A DNA stretch of 64,000 bases from Pseudomonadales bacterium (GTDB lineage: Bacteria > Pseudomonadota > Gammaproteobacteria > Pseudomonadales > UBA5518), in the NCBI GenBank assembly GCA_022072145.1, contig JAJVIG010000019.1:62001-126000 (forward strand), read 5' to 3'. Positions 17,425-25,701 of this stretch are shown in pieces. Position 1 is the stretch's first letter. Each line of letters begins with the position of its first letter. A model generated the notes under the pieces. It saw nothing but the letters and a program-made list of their open reading frames with translations, did no database searches and had not been told where the DNA came from. Made by a program: the position numbers and the translations under genes.

Positions 17425-19215
17425 TCAGTGCCGATTGATCAGGTAGATCACGCTGGCCGCGTTGCCACCCCTGCCCTTCATGATCGGGTGCGCCGTCTTC
17501 CAGTCCGCCGGCACCAGTTCCGGGAAGTCCCCCAGTCCGAGCACGATATCGGTCTTGCCGTCGGCGTTGACGTCCGCCGCCTCGACCGATACCCAGACGC
17601 CGAAGAATTCGCTGGCGAAGGAGTACGGCTCGAAGCGGAAATCCCCCTTGTTCTCCAGGTACACGAAGCTTTCCGGTTCGGCCGCCTTCCATTGCGGGAA
17701 CAGCGACACCACCGCGATGTCCGGGTCGCCGTCGGCATCGAAATCGTGGATCACCGAGCGGGCGGCGCCGTGCATCGGATAATGGAAGGCCTTGGCGAAC
17801 TTCACGTCGCCGAGGTTCCTGAACACGCGCACCGAGTGCTGCGGCCGCGGCGCCGGAACGATGTTCCCCACGTGGTTGCCGGCCACGTTGTCGCCGTTCA
17901 ACACCAGCAGGTCGAGCTTGCCGTCGCCGTCGAAGTCGGCGACCTTCACCGCGTTGCCGCCGAAGGACGGCGTGTTCTGCTCGATCAGGTGACGGGTGAA
18001 GGTCTGGTCGCCGTTGTTGATGAATACCAGCAGCTCCTGGCGTCCCTGCGCGACCAGCGCCGCGATATCGGGCAAGCCGTCGTTGTCGATATCACCGACC
18101 GCGCTGCCGATCAGTCCGCCCTGGTTGCTGACGATGGTCTCGCGCAGCGCTCCGGAAAGCACGCCGGGCGGGATCGTCGCCGGTGCGTCCTGCCAGCGGG
18201 CACGGAACTCCGGCGTCTGCCAGAAGATCGTCAGCTCGGCCTGCGCATCGCCGGCGATGCCGTCACCGAAGGCATTGGCCACGATGTCCTCGAGCCCGTC
18301 GCCGTTCATGTCGGCCATCTGGTGCTCGACGAAACGCTGCTTGCCGTTCACCAGCATGCGCGCCCGTGGCGTGGTGCCATCGAACTCCCAGTCGGTCAGC
18401 GCCGCGATGCCGACCTTGGTCATCGGGAAGCGTCCGTGCGTCAGCACGCGCACGCCGGTGTCGGTCAGCGTCATGTGGATCGGGTCGCTGTCGACGTTCT
18501 GCAGCGCCAGGCGCTTGCCGGAATCCAGATCCAGCATCACGATGTCGTCCCAGCGGTCGAAACCGGGCTTGCGTTCGCCGCCGCCCACCCAGTCGTCGAT
18601 CACCGAGCGCCCCACGTAGATGCGCCGGCGCTTCTCGTCGACACGGGTCGCGAGCACCAGCGCGTTGGGTTCCAGATCGAGCGGCGGAACCACCGGCTCG
18701 AATCCCGGCGCCAGCGGCGCCTTCGGCCGCTTGATCTCCATTTCCTGCCACGGCAGCGCGTGCTCGAGGTAATAGGCGCGCATCCGTCGCCACTCGTCGG
18801 CGCTCATCTCGGGCTGCGGCGGGATCCACGCCTTGAACGGATACAGATCGCGCATGTAACCGTGGCTGTCGCTGAGGATGTAGCGCTTGGTGTAGTCCTG
18901 CTGCGGCTCCCAGTCGGGCGGCACCGGCGAGACCGTGAGATCCTCGAATTCGTCGCCTTTCATGCCGACGTAGTTGCCCATGTAATGCAGCGCGAACGAC
19001 CAGTACTCGCGCGACAGGTCCCGCGGCTTCGGCGCGAGGTGGCAGCGCGTGCAGTGCTGCTCGATCAGTTCCTCGACGCTGCGTTCCGGCTGCGGCGTCG
19101 CGGCGGCGTCGCTGGCGTTGCCCGCCCCGGCGGCACCGGCGATGGCGGCGAAGCAAAGCAGTCCCGCCGTCCCGAGGAGCGTGCGCAGCGCACGTGTGCA
19201 GGGCAATGGCCTCAT
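17425..19215 (-). CDS. Secreted mono-haem c / FG-GAP (VCBS) repeat protein
   Basis: A 596-residue exported protein. After a signal peptide (about 1-30) comes a haem-c motif CTRCH in a short cytochrome-like domain with APKPRDLSREYW. The rest is a beta-propeller-like array with calcium-binding DxDxDG motifs: DMNGDGLEDI, DIDNDGLPDI, DFDGDGKLDL, DFDADGDPDI, DVNADGKTDI. Similar c-haem plus FG-GAP proteins occur beside TonB receptors and in polymer or sterol use loci, but I do not know a defined reaction. It starts with AGGAG and lies 30 bp before a TBDR and 56 bp after a nitrilase-family gene. A periplasmic or surface electron-transfer or substrate-binding role is a guess. Confidence 0.85.
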   Translation of the reverse strand: MRPLPCTRALRTLLGTAGLLCFAAIAGAAGAGNASDAAATPQPERSVEELIEQHCTRCHLAPKPRDLSREYWSFALHYMGNYVGMKGDEFEDLTVSPVPPDWEPQQDYTKRYILSDSHGYMRDLYPFKAWIPPQPEMSADEWRRMRAYYLEHALPWQEMEIKRPKAPLAPGFEPVVPPLDLEPNALVLATRVDEKRRRIYVGRSVIDDWVGGGERKPGFDRWDDIVMLDLDSGKRLALQNVDSDPIHMTLTDTGVRVLTHGRFPMTKVGIAALTDWEFDGTTPRARMLVNGKQRFVEHQMADMNGDGLEDIVANAFGDGIAGDAQAELTIFWQTPEFRARWQDAPATIPPGVLSGALRETIVSNQGGLIGSAVGDIDNDGLPDIAALVAQGRQELLVFINNGDQTFTRHLIEQNTPSFGGNAVKVADFDGDGKLDLLVLNGDNVAGNHVGNIVPAPRPQHSVRVFRNLGDVKFAKAFHYPMHGAARSVIHDFDADGDPDIAVVSLFPQWKAAEPESFVYLENKGDFRFEPYSFASEFFGVWVSVEAADVNADGKTDIVLGLGDFPELVPADWKTAHPIMKGRGGNAASVIYLINRH

Positions 19216-19271
19216 GGTGGAATCTCCTGGTCGTCAGGGTGAATGCGTGTCGCGCCGGCTGCAGGAGGCGC

Positions 19272-20474
19272 TCAGTCCCAGCAGCTCCACATGGCGCGCG
19301 CTTCGCGCCATTGTTCTTCGCTCATGCCGCGCGCGTCCGCCGGCATCAGCTGCGCGCCCGGGAAAGCGTGACCGGGTCGCGTCCAGGTGCCTCGTTCGTA
19401 CAGGCGCTGGATATTGGCGCGGTAGACCTCGTCGACCTCGCGGTGATGCAGTGGGTCCTGCGTCATCCAGAGGTTCTTCGGATGGATCGGCTGCGCGTAC
19501 ATCTCGCGGAACAGTTCGGTGCGCAGGTCCTTCATCCAGTTGCTGTTCAGGTTCATCGCGCGGAACTGGCGCAGCGCCTCGATGTCGATCACCGCCGACA
19601 CCACGGTGTTCGCCCCGGAGGCGCTGTGGCTCAGCACCTCGCCGCGATAACCGACGATGTGGCCGTTGCCGCCCGAGATATCGATCGGATGCCGGGCCGA
19701 TGCCGAGAGATAGACCGGGCCGATGTTCGGACACAACATGTAGACGTTGTTGAACTCCGCATGGCCGCGGTTCTGCACCATCCAGCTGCCGCCCGGCGAG
19801 GCGCCGATATTCGTCATCGGCACCGCTTCCGAGGGGCGATAGACGAGTTCCGCGCCGTTGAACGCCAGTGCGCGCACCGCCTCCGGGTATTCGCCGTCGG
19901 AGCAGCAGATGGTGCCGATGTTGCCGATGTCCGCGGTGCGCAGCACCGGATAGAACGCCTCGATGCCGCTGCCGTACAGCTCGACCCAGCGATCGTAGAC
20001 GTCGTGCGGCGTGCACGAGCGCTCGCGGCACCACAGGTGGTTCTTGGCCGCCTTGTGCACGACCTCGCCGCGCCGGTCGATCACGAACAGCGTGTTGAAG
20101 AAACGGTCCGGCATCACCTCCGGCCAGCGTGCCTTGCACTGGGCGATGATGTAGGTGTCGTACATGCGCGCCAGCCGCCCCAGGAACTCCGTCTCCTCGC
20201 CCGGGATGTCGATGAACAGCTCGGAGGCCGCGAGCGTGTGCGGCAGGTCGAATATCTCGTCGGTGAAGCCGGTCAGCGCGCCTTCGGCGAGCGCGACCAC
20301 GCGCACCGGCATGTTGATGCCCACGATCGACATCGAGGCGTGGATCGCCTCCTCGATGGTCTCGAGGTTATGGCGGATGTGTGCGCGCGCGCCGATGCCG
20401 TAGGCGACCGTCGACAGGCCGATGGCGATGTACGGGGCGACCGGCCCGGTGGTGGATGAAGCATTCGTTGCCAT
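19272..20474 (-). CDS. Nitrilase-superfamily carbon-nitrogen hydrolase
   Basis: A 400-residue cytoplasmic hydrolase that cleaves nitrile, amide or carbamoyl C-N bonds. The catalytic Glu is about E64 (ALAEGAL), Lys near K144 (AAKNHLW) and the nucleophile is Cys191 in TICCSDGEYPEA. It is longer than the 270-300 residue core, with about 80 extra residues after the core that are rich in aromatic and charged residues, as in aliphatic amidase or formamidase relatives. It lies between an MFS transporter gene (36 bp upstream) and the haem/VCBS gene (56 bp downstream) on one strand, which suggests that an imported nitrogen-bearing compound is hydrolysed. The exact substrate cannot be told. Confidence 0.88.
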   Translation of the reverse strand: MATNASSTTGPVAPYIAIGLSTVAYGIGARAHIRHNLETIEEAIHASMSIVGINMPVRVVALAEGALTGFTDEIFDLPHTLAASELFIDIPGEETEFLGRLARMYDTYIIAQCKARWPEVMPDRFFNTLFVIDRRGEVVHKAAKNHLWCRERSCTPHDVYDRWVELYGSGIEAFYPVLRTADIGNIGTICCSDGEYPEAVRALAFNGAELVYRPSEAVPMTNIGASPGGSWMVQNRGHAEFNNVYMLCPNIGPVYLSASARHPIDISGGNGHIVGYRGEVLSHSASGANTVVSAVIDIEALRQFRAMNLNSNWMKDLRTELFREMYAQPIHPKNLWMTQDPLHHREVDEVYRANIQRLYERGTWTRPGHAFPGAQLMPADARGMSEEQWREARAMWSCWD

Positions 20475-20510
20475 GTTTTCCGTGACCTCGGGAACTGCCA
20501 GGAGCCTCGA

Positions 20511-21644
20511 TCAGTGGCCGGTGGCGACATCGGTGTGCGCCAGCGGACTGGCGAGGTGGCGGGTACGCTGGATGATGAACAGGAACACCGCGATACCCGC
20601 GAGGCAGGCGAGCGCCGATGCCTGGTTGATACGCACGTAGCTGCCGTTGTCGATCAGCAACGCGGCGATGCCCGGTCCCACGGCGGATCCCAGCCCCTGG
20701 AAGCCGGTGACCAGCACCAGCGCCCGGCCCTTGACGTCGATCTTCGAGATCACGCCGAGCTGGTATGAATTCGCGAGCACGAACAGCGCCTGGAACAGTC
20801 CCGCTCCGACGAAGAAGACGGGCGAACTGAAGCGACCGACCAGCAGCCACAGCACCAGCAACTGCCCGCACAGCGCCAGCAACAGCGGCGCGGCGCGCCC
20901 GAAGCGCGTGCTGGCGACCGCGGCCGCACCCGCGCCGACGATGGCGGCGAACTGCGAGGCGCCGAGCGCCAGCCCGATCGATTCGAGCGATAGCCCGGCC
21001 GCCTGCCCTACCCGCTCGATATAGGCCCAGAAACCGAACACGCTGGCGAAAAACAGGAAACTCGCGACCAGCCCGGCCCAGATCAGCGCGGTGTGGTCGG
21101 CCACCGCGCCGCCACCGGTCTCGGCTTCGATCCGGCGCGCCCCCTCGGTCGGGAACCGCGGTAAGGCGAGCAGCATCGCGAGCGCCGCGCCGGCGAGCAT
21201 CACGTACAGTCCGGCGACGGTCCAGTGCACGAGAATCGACGGTGCGGCCGCGAAGGCGAAGAACATCAGCGCACCCTGCACCACCTGCGCGATGCCGAAG
21301 GCGCGGTCCGGATGCCGGTTGTCACCGAGCGCCGCCACCGTCAGCGCGAAGATCGTCCCGCCACTGAAGCCGGCCAGGAAACGCACCAGCAGCAACCACT
21401 GGTAGGACTCGGTGACCGCGCTCACGAGGTTCAGCGCGGCCGTGGCCACGCATCCCGCGACGAGCACCTTCGCCCACGACACCCGCCGCACCCACAGCGC
21501 CGCCACCCATGAGGCCACGACCAGCCCCATGCCTTCGGCGGCCGCGATGTATCCGGCCTGCTGTTCGCCGATGCCGCGGTGGTCGATCAGACCGCCGACC
21601 AGCATCGGCATCAGGATCAGCGCGGCCGGACCCAGCGGATACAC
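20511..21644 (-). CDS. MFS transporter with an uncertain start
   Basis: A 377-residue major facilitator permease by the first usable start codon (GTG at 21644). Homology-like sequence continues upstream: FDDKLSTTLLISAVYPLGP reads as the start of transmembrane helix 1, but the codons back to the in-frame stop at 21741-21743 contain no ATG, GTG or TTG. An ATC at 21690-21692 has GGGAG 7 nt upstream and would be the natural position of the start codon. The remainder has eleven or so hydrophobic helices and a motif-A-like loop. The gene lies between a TBDR and the nitrilase gene. It may start at a non-standard codon, or may be damaged by a point change. Confidence 0.82.
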   Translation of the reverse strand: MYPLGPAALILMPMLVGGLIDHRGIGEQQAGYIAAAEGMGLVVASWVAALWVRRVSWAKVLVAGCVATAALNLVSAVTESYQWLLLVRFLAGFSGGTIFALTVAALGDNRHPDRAFGIAQVVQGALMFFAFAAAPSILVHWTVAGLYVMLAGAALAMLLALPRFPTEGARRIEAETGGGAVADHTALIWAGLVASFLFFASVFGFWAYIERVGQAAGLSLESIGLALGASQFAAIVGAGAAAVASTRFGRAAPLLLALCGQLLVLWLLVGRFSSPVFFVGAGLFQALFVLANSYQLGVISKIDVKGRALVLVTGFQGLGSAVGPGIAALLIDNGSYVRINQASALACLAGIAVFLFIIQRTRHLASPLAHTDVATGH

Positions 21645-21720
21645 CGCCGAGATCAGCAGGGTCGTGGACAGCTTGTCGTCGAAGGCTCTGATGACCCGGC
21701 TCCCGCTGCTCGTGCGTGCG

Positions 21721-23937
21721 TCACAGGCTGTAGCGCAGGCTCACCCCGGCCCAGCGCGGCCTGCCCCACGCGACCTGGTTGAAGCCGAACAGGTTGGTGA
21801 CGTCGAAGGAATACGCGCGGTACTCCTCCTCGAACACGTTGTTCACGAAGGCGCCCACCACCCAGCGGCGATCACCCGATGCCCAGGACACGCGGGCGTT
21901 CCACACGTCGTAGCTTCCCATCCGCGAGATCGGATGGTTCTGGATGTCGAAGTAGGTCTCGTCCTGGTAGTTGAAATCGAGCTGCGTGGCGAGGAAACCC
22001 GACAGCGCCGGCCATTCGTAGCGCACCAGTCCGTTCAGCGAGAACTCCGGGGCCAGTGTCATCCGCCGATCGCGCGTGATGCCGGAACCGTCGTTCAGCG
22101 GGATGTCCCTGGCATCGGCGTCGAGGAACGAGGCGCCGAGCAGGATGTCCAGCCCTTCGACCGGATTGGTGACGAACTCGAGCTCGAGACCGCTGATCTC
22201 GGCGTCGGTATTGAAGATCACCTGGTTCAGGTTCACGAACGCGAACGCCTGGTAGTCCGAGTAGTCGTAGTAGAAGGCCGCCGCGTTGAGGCGCGAGGTA
22301 CCCCCGAACAGATCGGCCTTCATGCCGATCTCGTAGCTCGTGAGCTGCTCCTCGTCGTACGGCACGTCGCCGCGCACGGTCATGCCGAACAGTCCGGTCT
22401 CGTCGAGCACCCCGGTATTGAATCCGGCCGACTTCGCCCCCAGCGACACCGCGCCGTAGAGCAGCATGCCGTCGTACGGGCGCCAGTCGAGTTCGAGCTT
22501 GCCGGTGACGTTGTCGTTGGAGATCTCTTCGTCGTAGTCGAACATCGTGTTCGCGCCGGGCGGCAACAGACCGCCGAGATCCACGCTGAGGTAGTCCAGC
22601 TCGCGCTCCTCGTCGGTGTAGCGCAGTCCGGCGAGTACGCTCCAGCAATCGTTCAGCGCGTACTCGAGCTGCCCGAACAGCGACCAGGATTTCGTTTCCT
22701 GGGTGTAGTTCGCGTCACCGATGATGTAGCCGATGCCGCTGGCGTCGATCTGGAAGGCGCCGTCGGTTTCCTGGTCGTAGTAGTACAGTCCGGTCAGCCA
22801 GTTCAGCGCGTCACCCTGACCGGCGAGCCGGAATTCCTGCGTGAACTGGTCGATGTCGGCCCCGTAGGTGTTGTGCACGATCTTGACCGGCGAGATGTCG
22901 GTATCTTCCTCGTAGAAGCGCTCGAAGGTCTCGAGCGCGGTGATCGACGTGAAGCTCAGCCCCTCGCCGCTCCACCGCACGTTGACCGAGCCACCCGAGT
23001 TCTCGATGCGCAGCGCGCCGTCGCGGTCGTAGTCGCCGGCCCACGGATCGCCATCACCGTCACGGTAGCCGAAGGCATCGCAACCCGGGCAGGTGCCCCA
23101 GACGTCCAGATCCGCCGGCAGGGCCACCGAGGTGACGCCGCCGTCGGGCGAATACGTCGCCTCGTGCTGCCAGGCGCCCATGTTGGCGTCGTTCTCGGAG
23201 CCGTGCACATTCAGCAGCACGTCGACGCTGTCGCTGGCCTGCCACGCGAGTTGCAGGCGACCCGCATTGTTGTCGGCATCGTTCGGATCGTCGCGGCCGG
23301 GACCGCGGTTGTGCACGTAACCGTCGTGCTCGTTGTGCGCCAATGAAAGCCGCGCCTGCAGCGTATCGCCGAGCGCGCCGCTGATGACGCCTTCCACCTT
23401 GTACTGGCTGTTCTCGGCGATCGTGAGGTCGAGGTAGCCCTCGGTCTGCTCGGTGGGACGCGCACTGAGGAAATGCATCAGCCCGCCGGTGGTGTTGCGT
23501 CCGTACAGGGTTCCCTGCGGACCGCGCAACACCTCGATGCGCTCGATGTCGAACAGCTGGAAGGTGACGCCGGCCAGTGCGCTGACGTAGACCTCGTCGA
23601 CGTAGACCGCGACCGGTCCCTCGTTGTTGTCGTTGAAATCCGACAACCCCACGCCGCGCAGCGTCAGCGAGGCGTTGTTGCCCTCGCCGGTCGGGGTGCC
23701 GAAGCTGAGTCCCGGCGTCTGGGCGATCACGTCCAGCGAGTTGGTGAAACCGAGCTCGCGCACCTGCTCGCCGGTGAAGGCCGTGACCGAGACGCCGACG
23801 TCCTGCAGGCTCTGCTCGCGCTTCTGCGCGGTGACGACGATTTCCTCGAGGACCGCAGCGTGGCCCGGCATGGAGGCGAAAGCGGCGGCCAAGGGCAGTA
23901 CCCGGCACAACAGCGCTCGGCGATGGATTTTTTTCAT
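21721..23937 (-). CDS. TonB-dependent receptor (FecA/cirA-like, 738 aa)
   Basis: Outer-membrane receptor with a signal peptide (about 1-28), the start LEEIVVTAQKREQSLQD usual for this receptor subfamily in sterol- and terpenoid-using marine and soil gammaproteobacteria, a plug with VLRGPQGTLYGRNTTGG, and a barrel ending in GVSLRYSL. It has a CPGC pair in an extracellular-loop region (CPGCDAFGYRDGDGDPW) together with Asp-rich turns that could bind a metal. RBS GGGAG is upstream. It follows an SDR gene by 97 bp and is followed by the MFS gene, so an outer/inner membrane uptake pair is likely. Confidence 0.92.
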   Translation of the reverse strand: MKKIHRRALLCRVLPLAAAFASMPGHAAVLEEIVVTAQKREQSLQDVGVSVTAFTGEQVRELGFTNSLDVIAQTPGLSFGTPTGEGNNASLTLRGVGLSDFNDNNEGPVAVYVDEVYVSALAGVTFQLFDIERIEVLRGPQGTLYGRNTTGGLMHFLSARPTEQTEGYLDLTIAENSQYKVEGVISGALGDTLQARLSLAHNEHDGYVHNRGPGRDDPNDADNNAGRLQLAWQASDSVDVLLNVHGSENDANMGAWQHEATYSPDGGVTSVALPADLDVWGTCPGCDAFGYRDGDGDPWAGDYDRDGALRIENSGGSVNVRWSGEGLSFTSITALETFERFYEEDTDISPVKIVHNTYGADIDQFTQEFRLAGQGDALNWLTGLYYYDQETDGAFQIDASGIGYIIGDANYTQETKSWSLFGQLEYALNDCWSVLAGLRYTDEERELDYLSVDLGGLLPPGANTMFDYDEEISNDNVTGKLELDWRPYDGMLLYGAVSLGAKSAGFNTGVLDETGLFGMTVRGDVPYDEEQLTSYEIGMKADLFGGTSRLNAAAFYYDYSDYQAFAFVNLNQVIFNTDAEISGLELEFVTNPVEGLDILLGASFLDADARDIPLNDGSGITRDRRMTLAPEFSLNGLVRYEWPALSGFLATQLDFNYQDETYFDIQNHPISRMGSYDVWNARVSWASGDRRWVVGAFVNNVFEEEYRAYSFDVTNLFGFNQVAWGRPRWAGVSLRYSL

Positions 23938-24034
23938 GGGACGCTCCCGTTCTGTGGTTGTCGTTATCCGGCCGGGAACGCTTCGCTCCGACCGTTGTGC
24001 TCTCCCGACCGCGCCGCACGCCCGGCGCGCGACG

Positions 24035-24859
24035 CTACTGCGCCGTCTCTCCTCCGTCGACCGTCATTTCGGCTCCGTTCACGAATGTACTGAGATCGGA
24101 CGCCAGGAACAACACCGCGTTGGCGATTTCCTGCGTGCTTCCCAGCCTCCCCAGCGGATTGAGCCTCTCGAAGGCCTGGCGCATTTCCTGCGGCGTGCGC
24201 GTTCCCATCACACCGAGCTGCGAGAGCTTTTCCGTTTCGCGCGCGACCATGGTGGTGTCCACCAGCCCGGGGTGCACCGAGTTGACGCGGATGTTGTAGC
24301 CGAGCTGCGCGAACTCGAGTGCCAGTGACTTGCTCAACAGGCGGATCGCACCCTTGGTCATGCTGTAGAGCGATCCGAACGGATAGCCCTTGATGCCCAT
24401 CGCCGACGAGAAGTTCACGATCGAGCCCCCAGCGTCACGACGCGCGGCGCGCGGCTTCATCAGCGGCAGCGCGCTCCTGATCCCGAGAAACACGCCCTCG
24501 ATGTTCGTGCGCGAGATCCAGCGCAATTCATCGAGCGATATCTCCTCCAGAGGTTTCACGAGGACCACGCCGGCGTTGTTCACCAGCACGTCGAGCCCGC
24601 CGTGGCGGCGCTCGATTCCGGCCATCGCCTCCTGCCAGTGACGCTCGTCGCCCACGTCGAGCGCGACGAATTCGGCACGCCCCCCGCGGGCACCGATATC
24701 CGCCAGCACGGCCTCGGCCTTGGCCGTCTGCGACCCGAGGTCGGTCACCACCACGGTGGCGCCCGCCGCGGCAAGCGTGCGCGCGACGGCGGCACCGATG
24801 CCGTCGGCGGCGCCGGTGACCAGTGCGACCCGGTCGTGCAGGCTCATGGTGCTGCTCAT
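24035..24859 (-). CDS. Short-chain dehydrogenase/reductase
   Basis: A classical SDR of 274 residues: VTGAADGIG at 14-22, NNAG at 94-97, Ser151/152 and Y165/K169. I start at the ATG at 24859 (MSSTMSLHDR); a TTG at 24904 would add 15 non-homologous residues. The C-terminus FVNGAEMTVDGGETAQ is typical. Family members near TBDR and MFS genes often oxidise hydroxysteroids or other alcohols. It lies between a LuxR regulator and a TBDR on the same strand. A 7alpha- or 3alpha-hydroxysteroid dehydrogenase is a possibility I cannot test here. Confidence 0.88.
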   Translation of the reverse strand: MSSTMSLHDRVALVTGAADGIGAAVARTLAAAGATVVVTDLGSQTAKAEAVLADIGARGGRAEFVALDVGDERHWQEAMAGIERRHGGLDVLVNNAGVVLVKPLEEISLDELRWISRTNIEGVFLGIRSALPLMKPRAARRDAGGSIVNFSSAMGIKGYPFGSLYSMTKGAIRLLSKSLALEFAQLGYNIRVNSVHPGLVDTTMVARETEKLSQLGVMGTRTPQEMRQAFERLNPLGRLGSTQEIANAVLFLASDLSTFVNGAEMTVDGGETAQ

Positions 24860-24932
24860 GGCGACACACCCTACGCCGGCATTCGCGGCGGCGGTATCAG
24901 CCAAAAGGATGGGGTCGGGTGCCGCCGCGGGT

Positions 24933-25646
24933 TCAGCCGCGTGCGTGCAGGTCGGCGACGATGCGCGAGATCAGTTCGGCGCGACCGGTCACGCCGGTCT
25001 TGCGGTAGATGTGCTGCAGATGCGACTTCACGGTGGGCAGGCCGAGCGTCAGCTCACGCGCGATCACCTTGTTGCCGGCACCGGCGAGCACCAGTTCGAG
25101 CACGTCGAGTTCCCTCACCGTCAGCAGGTACTTCTGCGCGATGCTCTTGCGCTCGGCGATGCGCTCGGGCAGGTACACGCTGCCGAGGGCGTATTCGAGG
25201 AACGGCTGCAGGCGGCGCAGGATCGCGAGTTCCCCGGCGGTGAAGGCGCCCTGCTCCGCGTCGCGCAGCATGGTGATCACGGCGACGATCTTGCCTTCCG
25301 AGCGGAAGAACATATCGGCCACGTAGCGGAAGTTCATCGGGCCGAGGAACTCGCGGTAGTACGCGGAACGCTCGATCTCGGCCGGGCACATGATCGAGTC
25401 CATGTGCACCACGGTCGCCGCCGAGTTCTCGTGGCGCGACGGATTCAGCGGATCCATGTGCATGTAGCGGCGCTGGTAGCGCTCGTCCTCGCGGCGCGCG
25501 AGGTTGTGCGTGACCACGTCGCGGTGGCGCATGTCGGGGCCGACCAGGAAAAAGGCCGACGAGCGGATCGGCAGGAAGCTGTTGATCAGCTTCAGGCTCT
25601 GGTGCTGGAACGCCGCCAGCAGTTTCGCCAGTTCCACCGATTTCAT
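24933..25646 (-). CDS. LuxR-type HTH regulator
   Basis: A 237-residue regulator with a C-terminal GerE/LuxR HTH (about 170-230; LTVRELDVLELVLAG, KVIARELTLGLPTVKSHLQHIYRKTG) and an N-terminal domain with no clear sensor match (FFLVGPDMRHRDVVTHNL, NFRYVADMFF). It lacks a receiver Asp pattern and an autoinducer-binding WYWxD motif, so it is an orphan. The start at 25646 is preceded by GGGTGG with a short spacer; upstream extension to 25772 overlaps the MFS gene and is unlike a protein. It sits between the MFS and SDR genes of the co-directional block and is its best candidate local regulator. Confidence 0.85.
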   Translation of the reverse strand: MKSVELAKLLAAFQHQSLKLINSFLPIRSSAFFLVGPDMRHRDVVTHNLARREDERYQRRYMHMDPLNPSRHENSAATVVHMDSIMCPAEIERSAYYREFLGPMNFRYVADMFFRSEGKIVAVITMLRDAEQGAFTAGELAILRRLQPFLEYALGSVYLPERIAERKSIAQKYLLTVRELDVLELVLAGAGNKVIARELTLGLPTVKSHLQHIYRKTGVTGRAELISRIVADLHARG

Positions 25647-25701
25647 CCGCGCCACCCGTTTCCCGTGACCGTGACCGTGCTCGCGCGCTGGCGACCGGCG
25701 C

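Noticed and set aside
16273-19242. A 989-codon open frame on the plus strand opposite the TBDR and haem/VCBS genes
   Set aside because: Antisense shadow spanning two real genes; His- and Arg-rich with no domain motifs.
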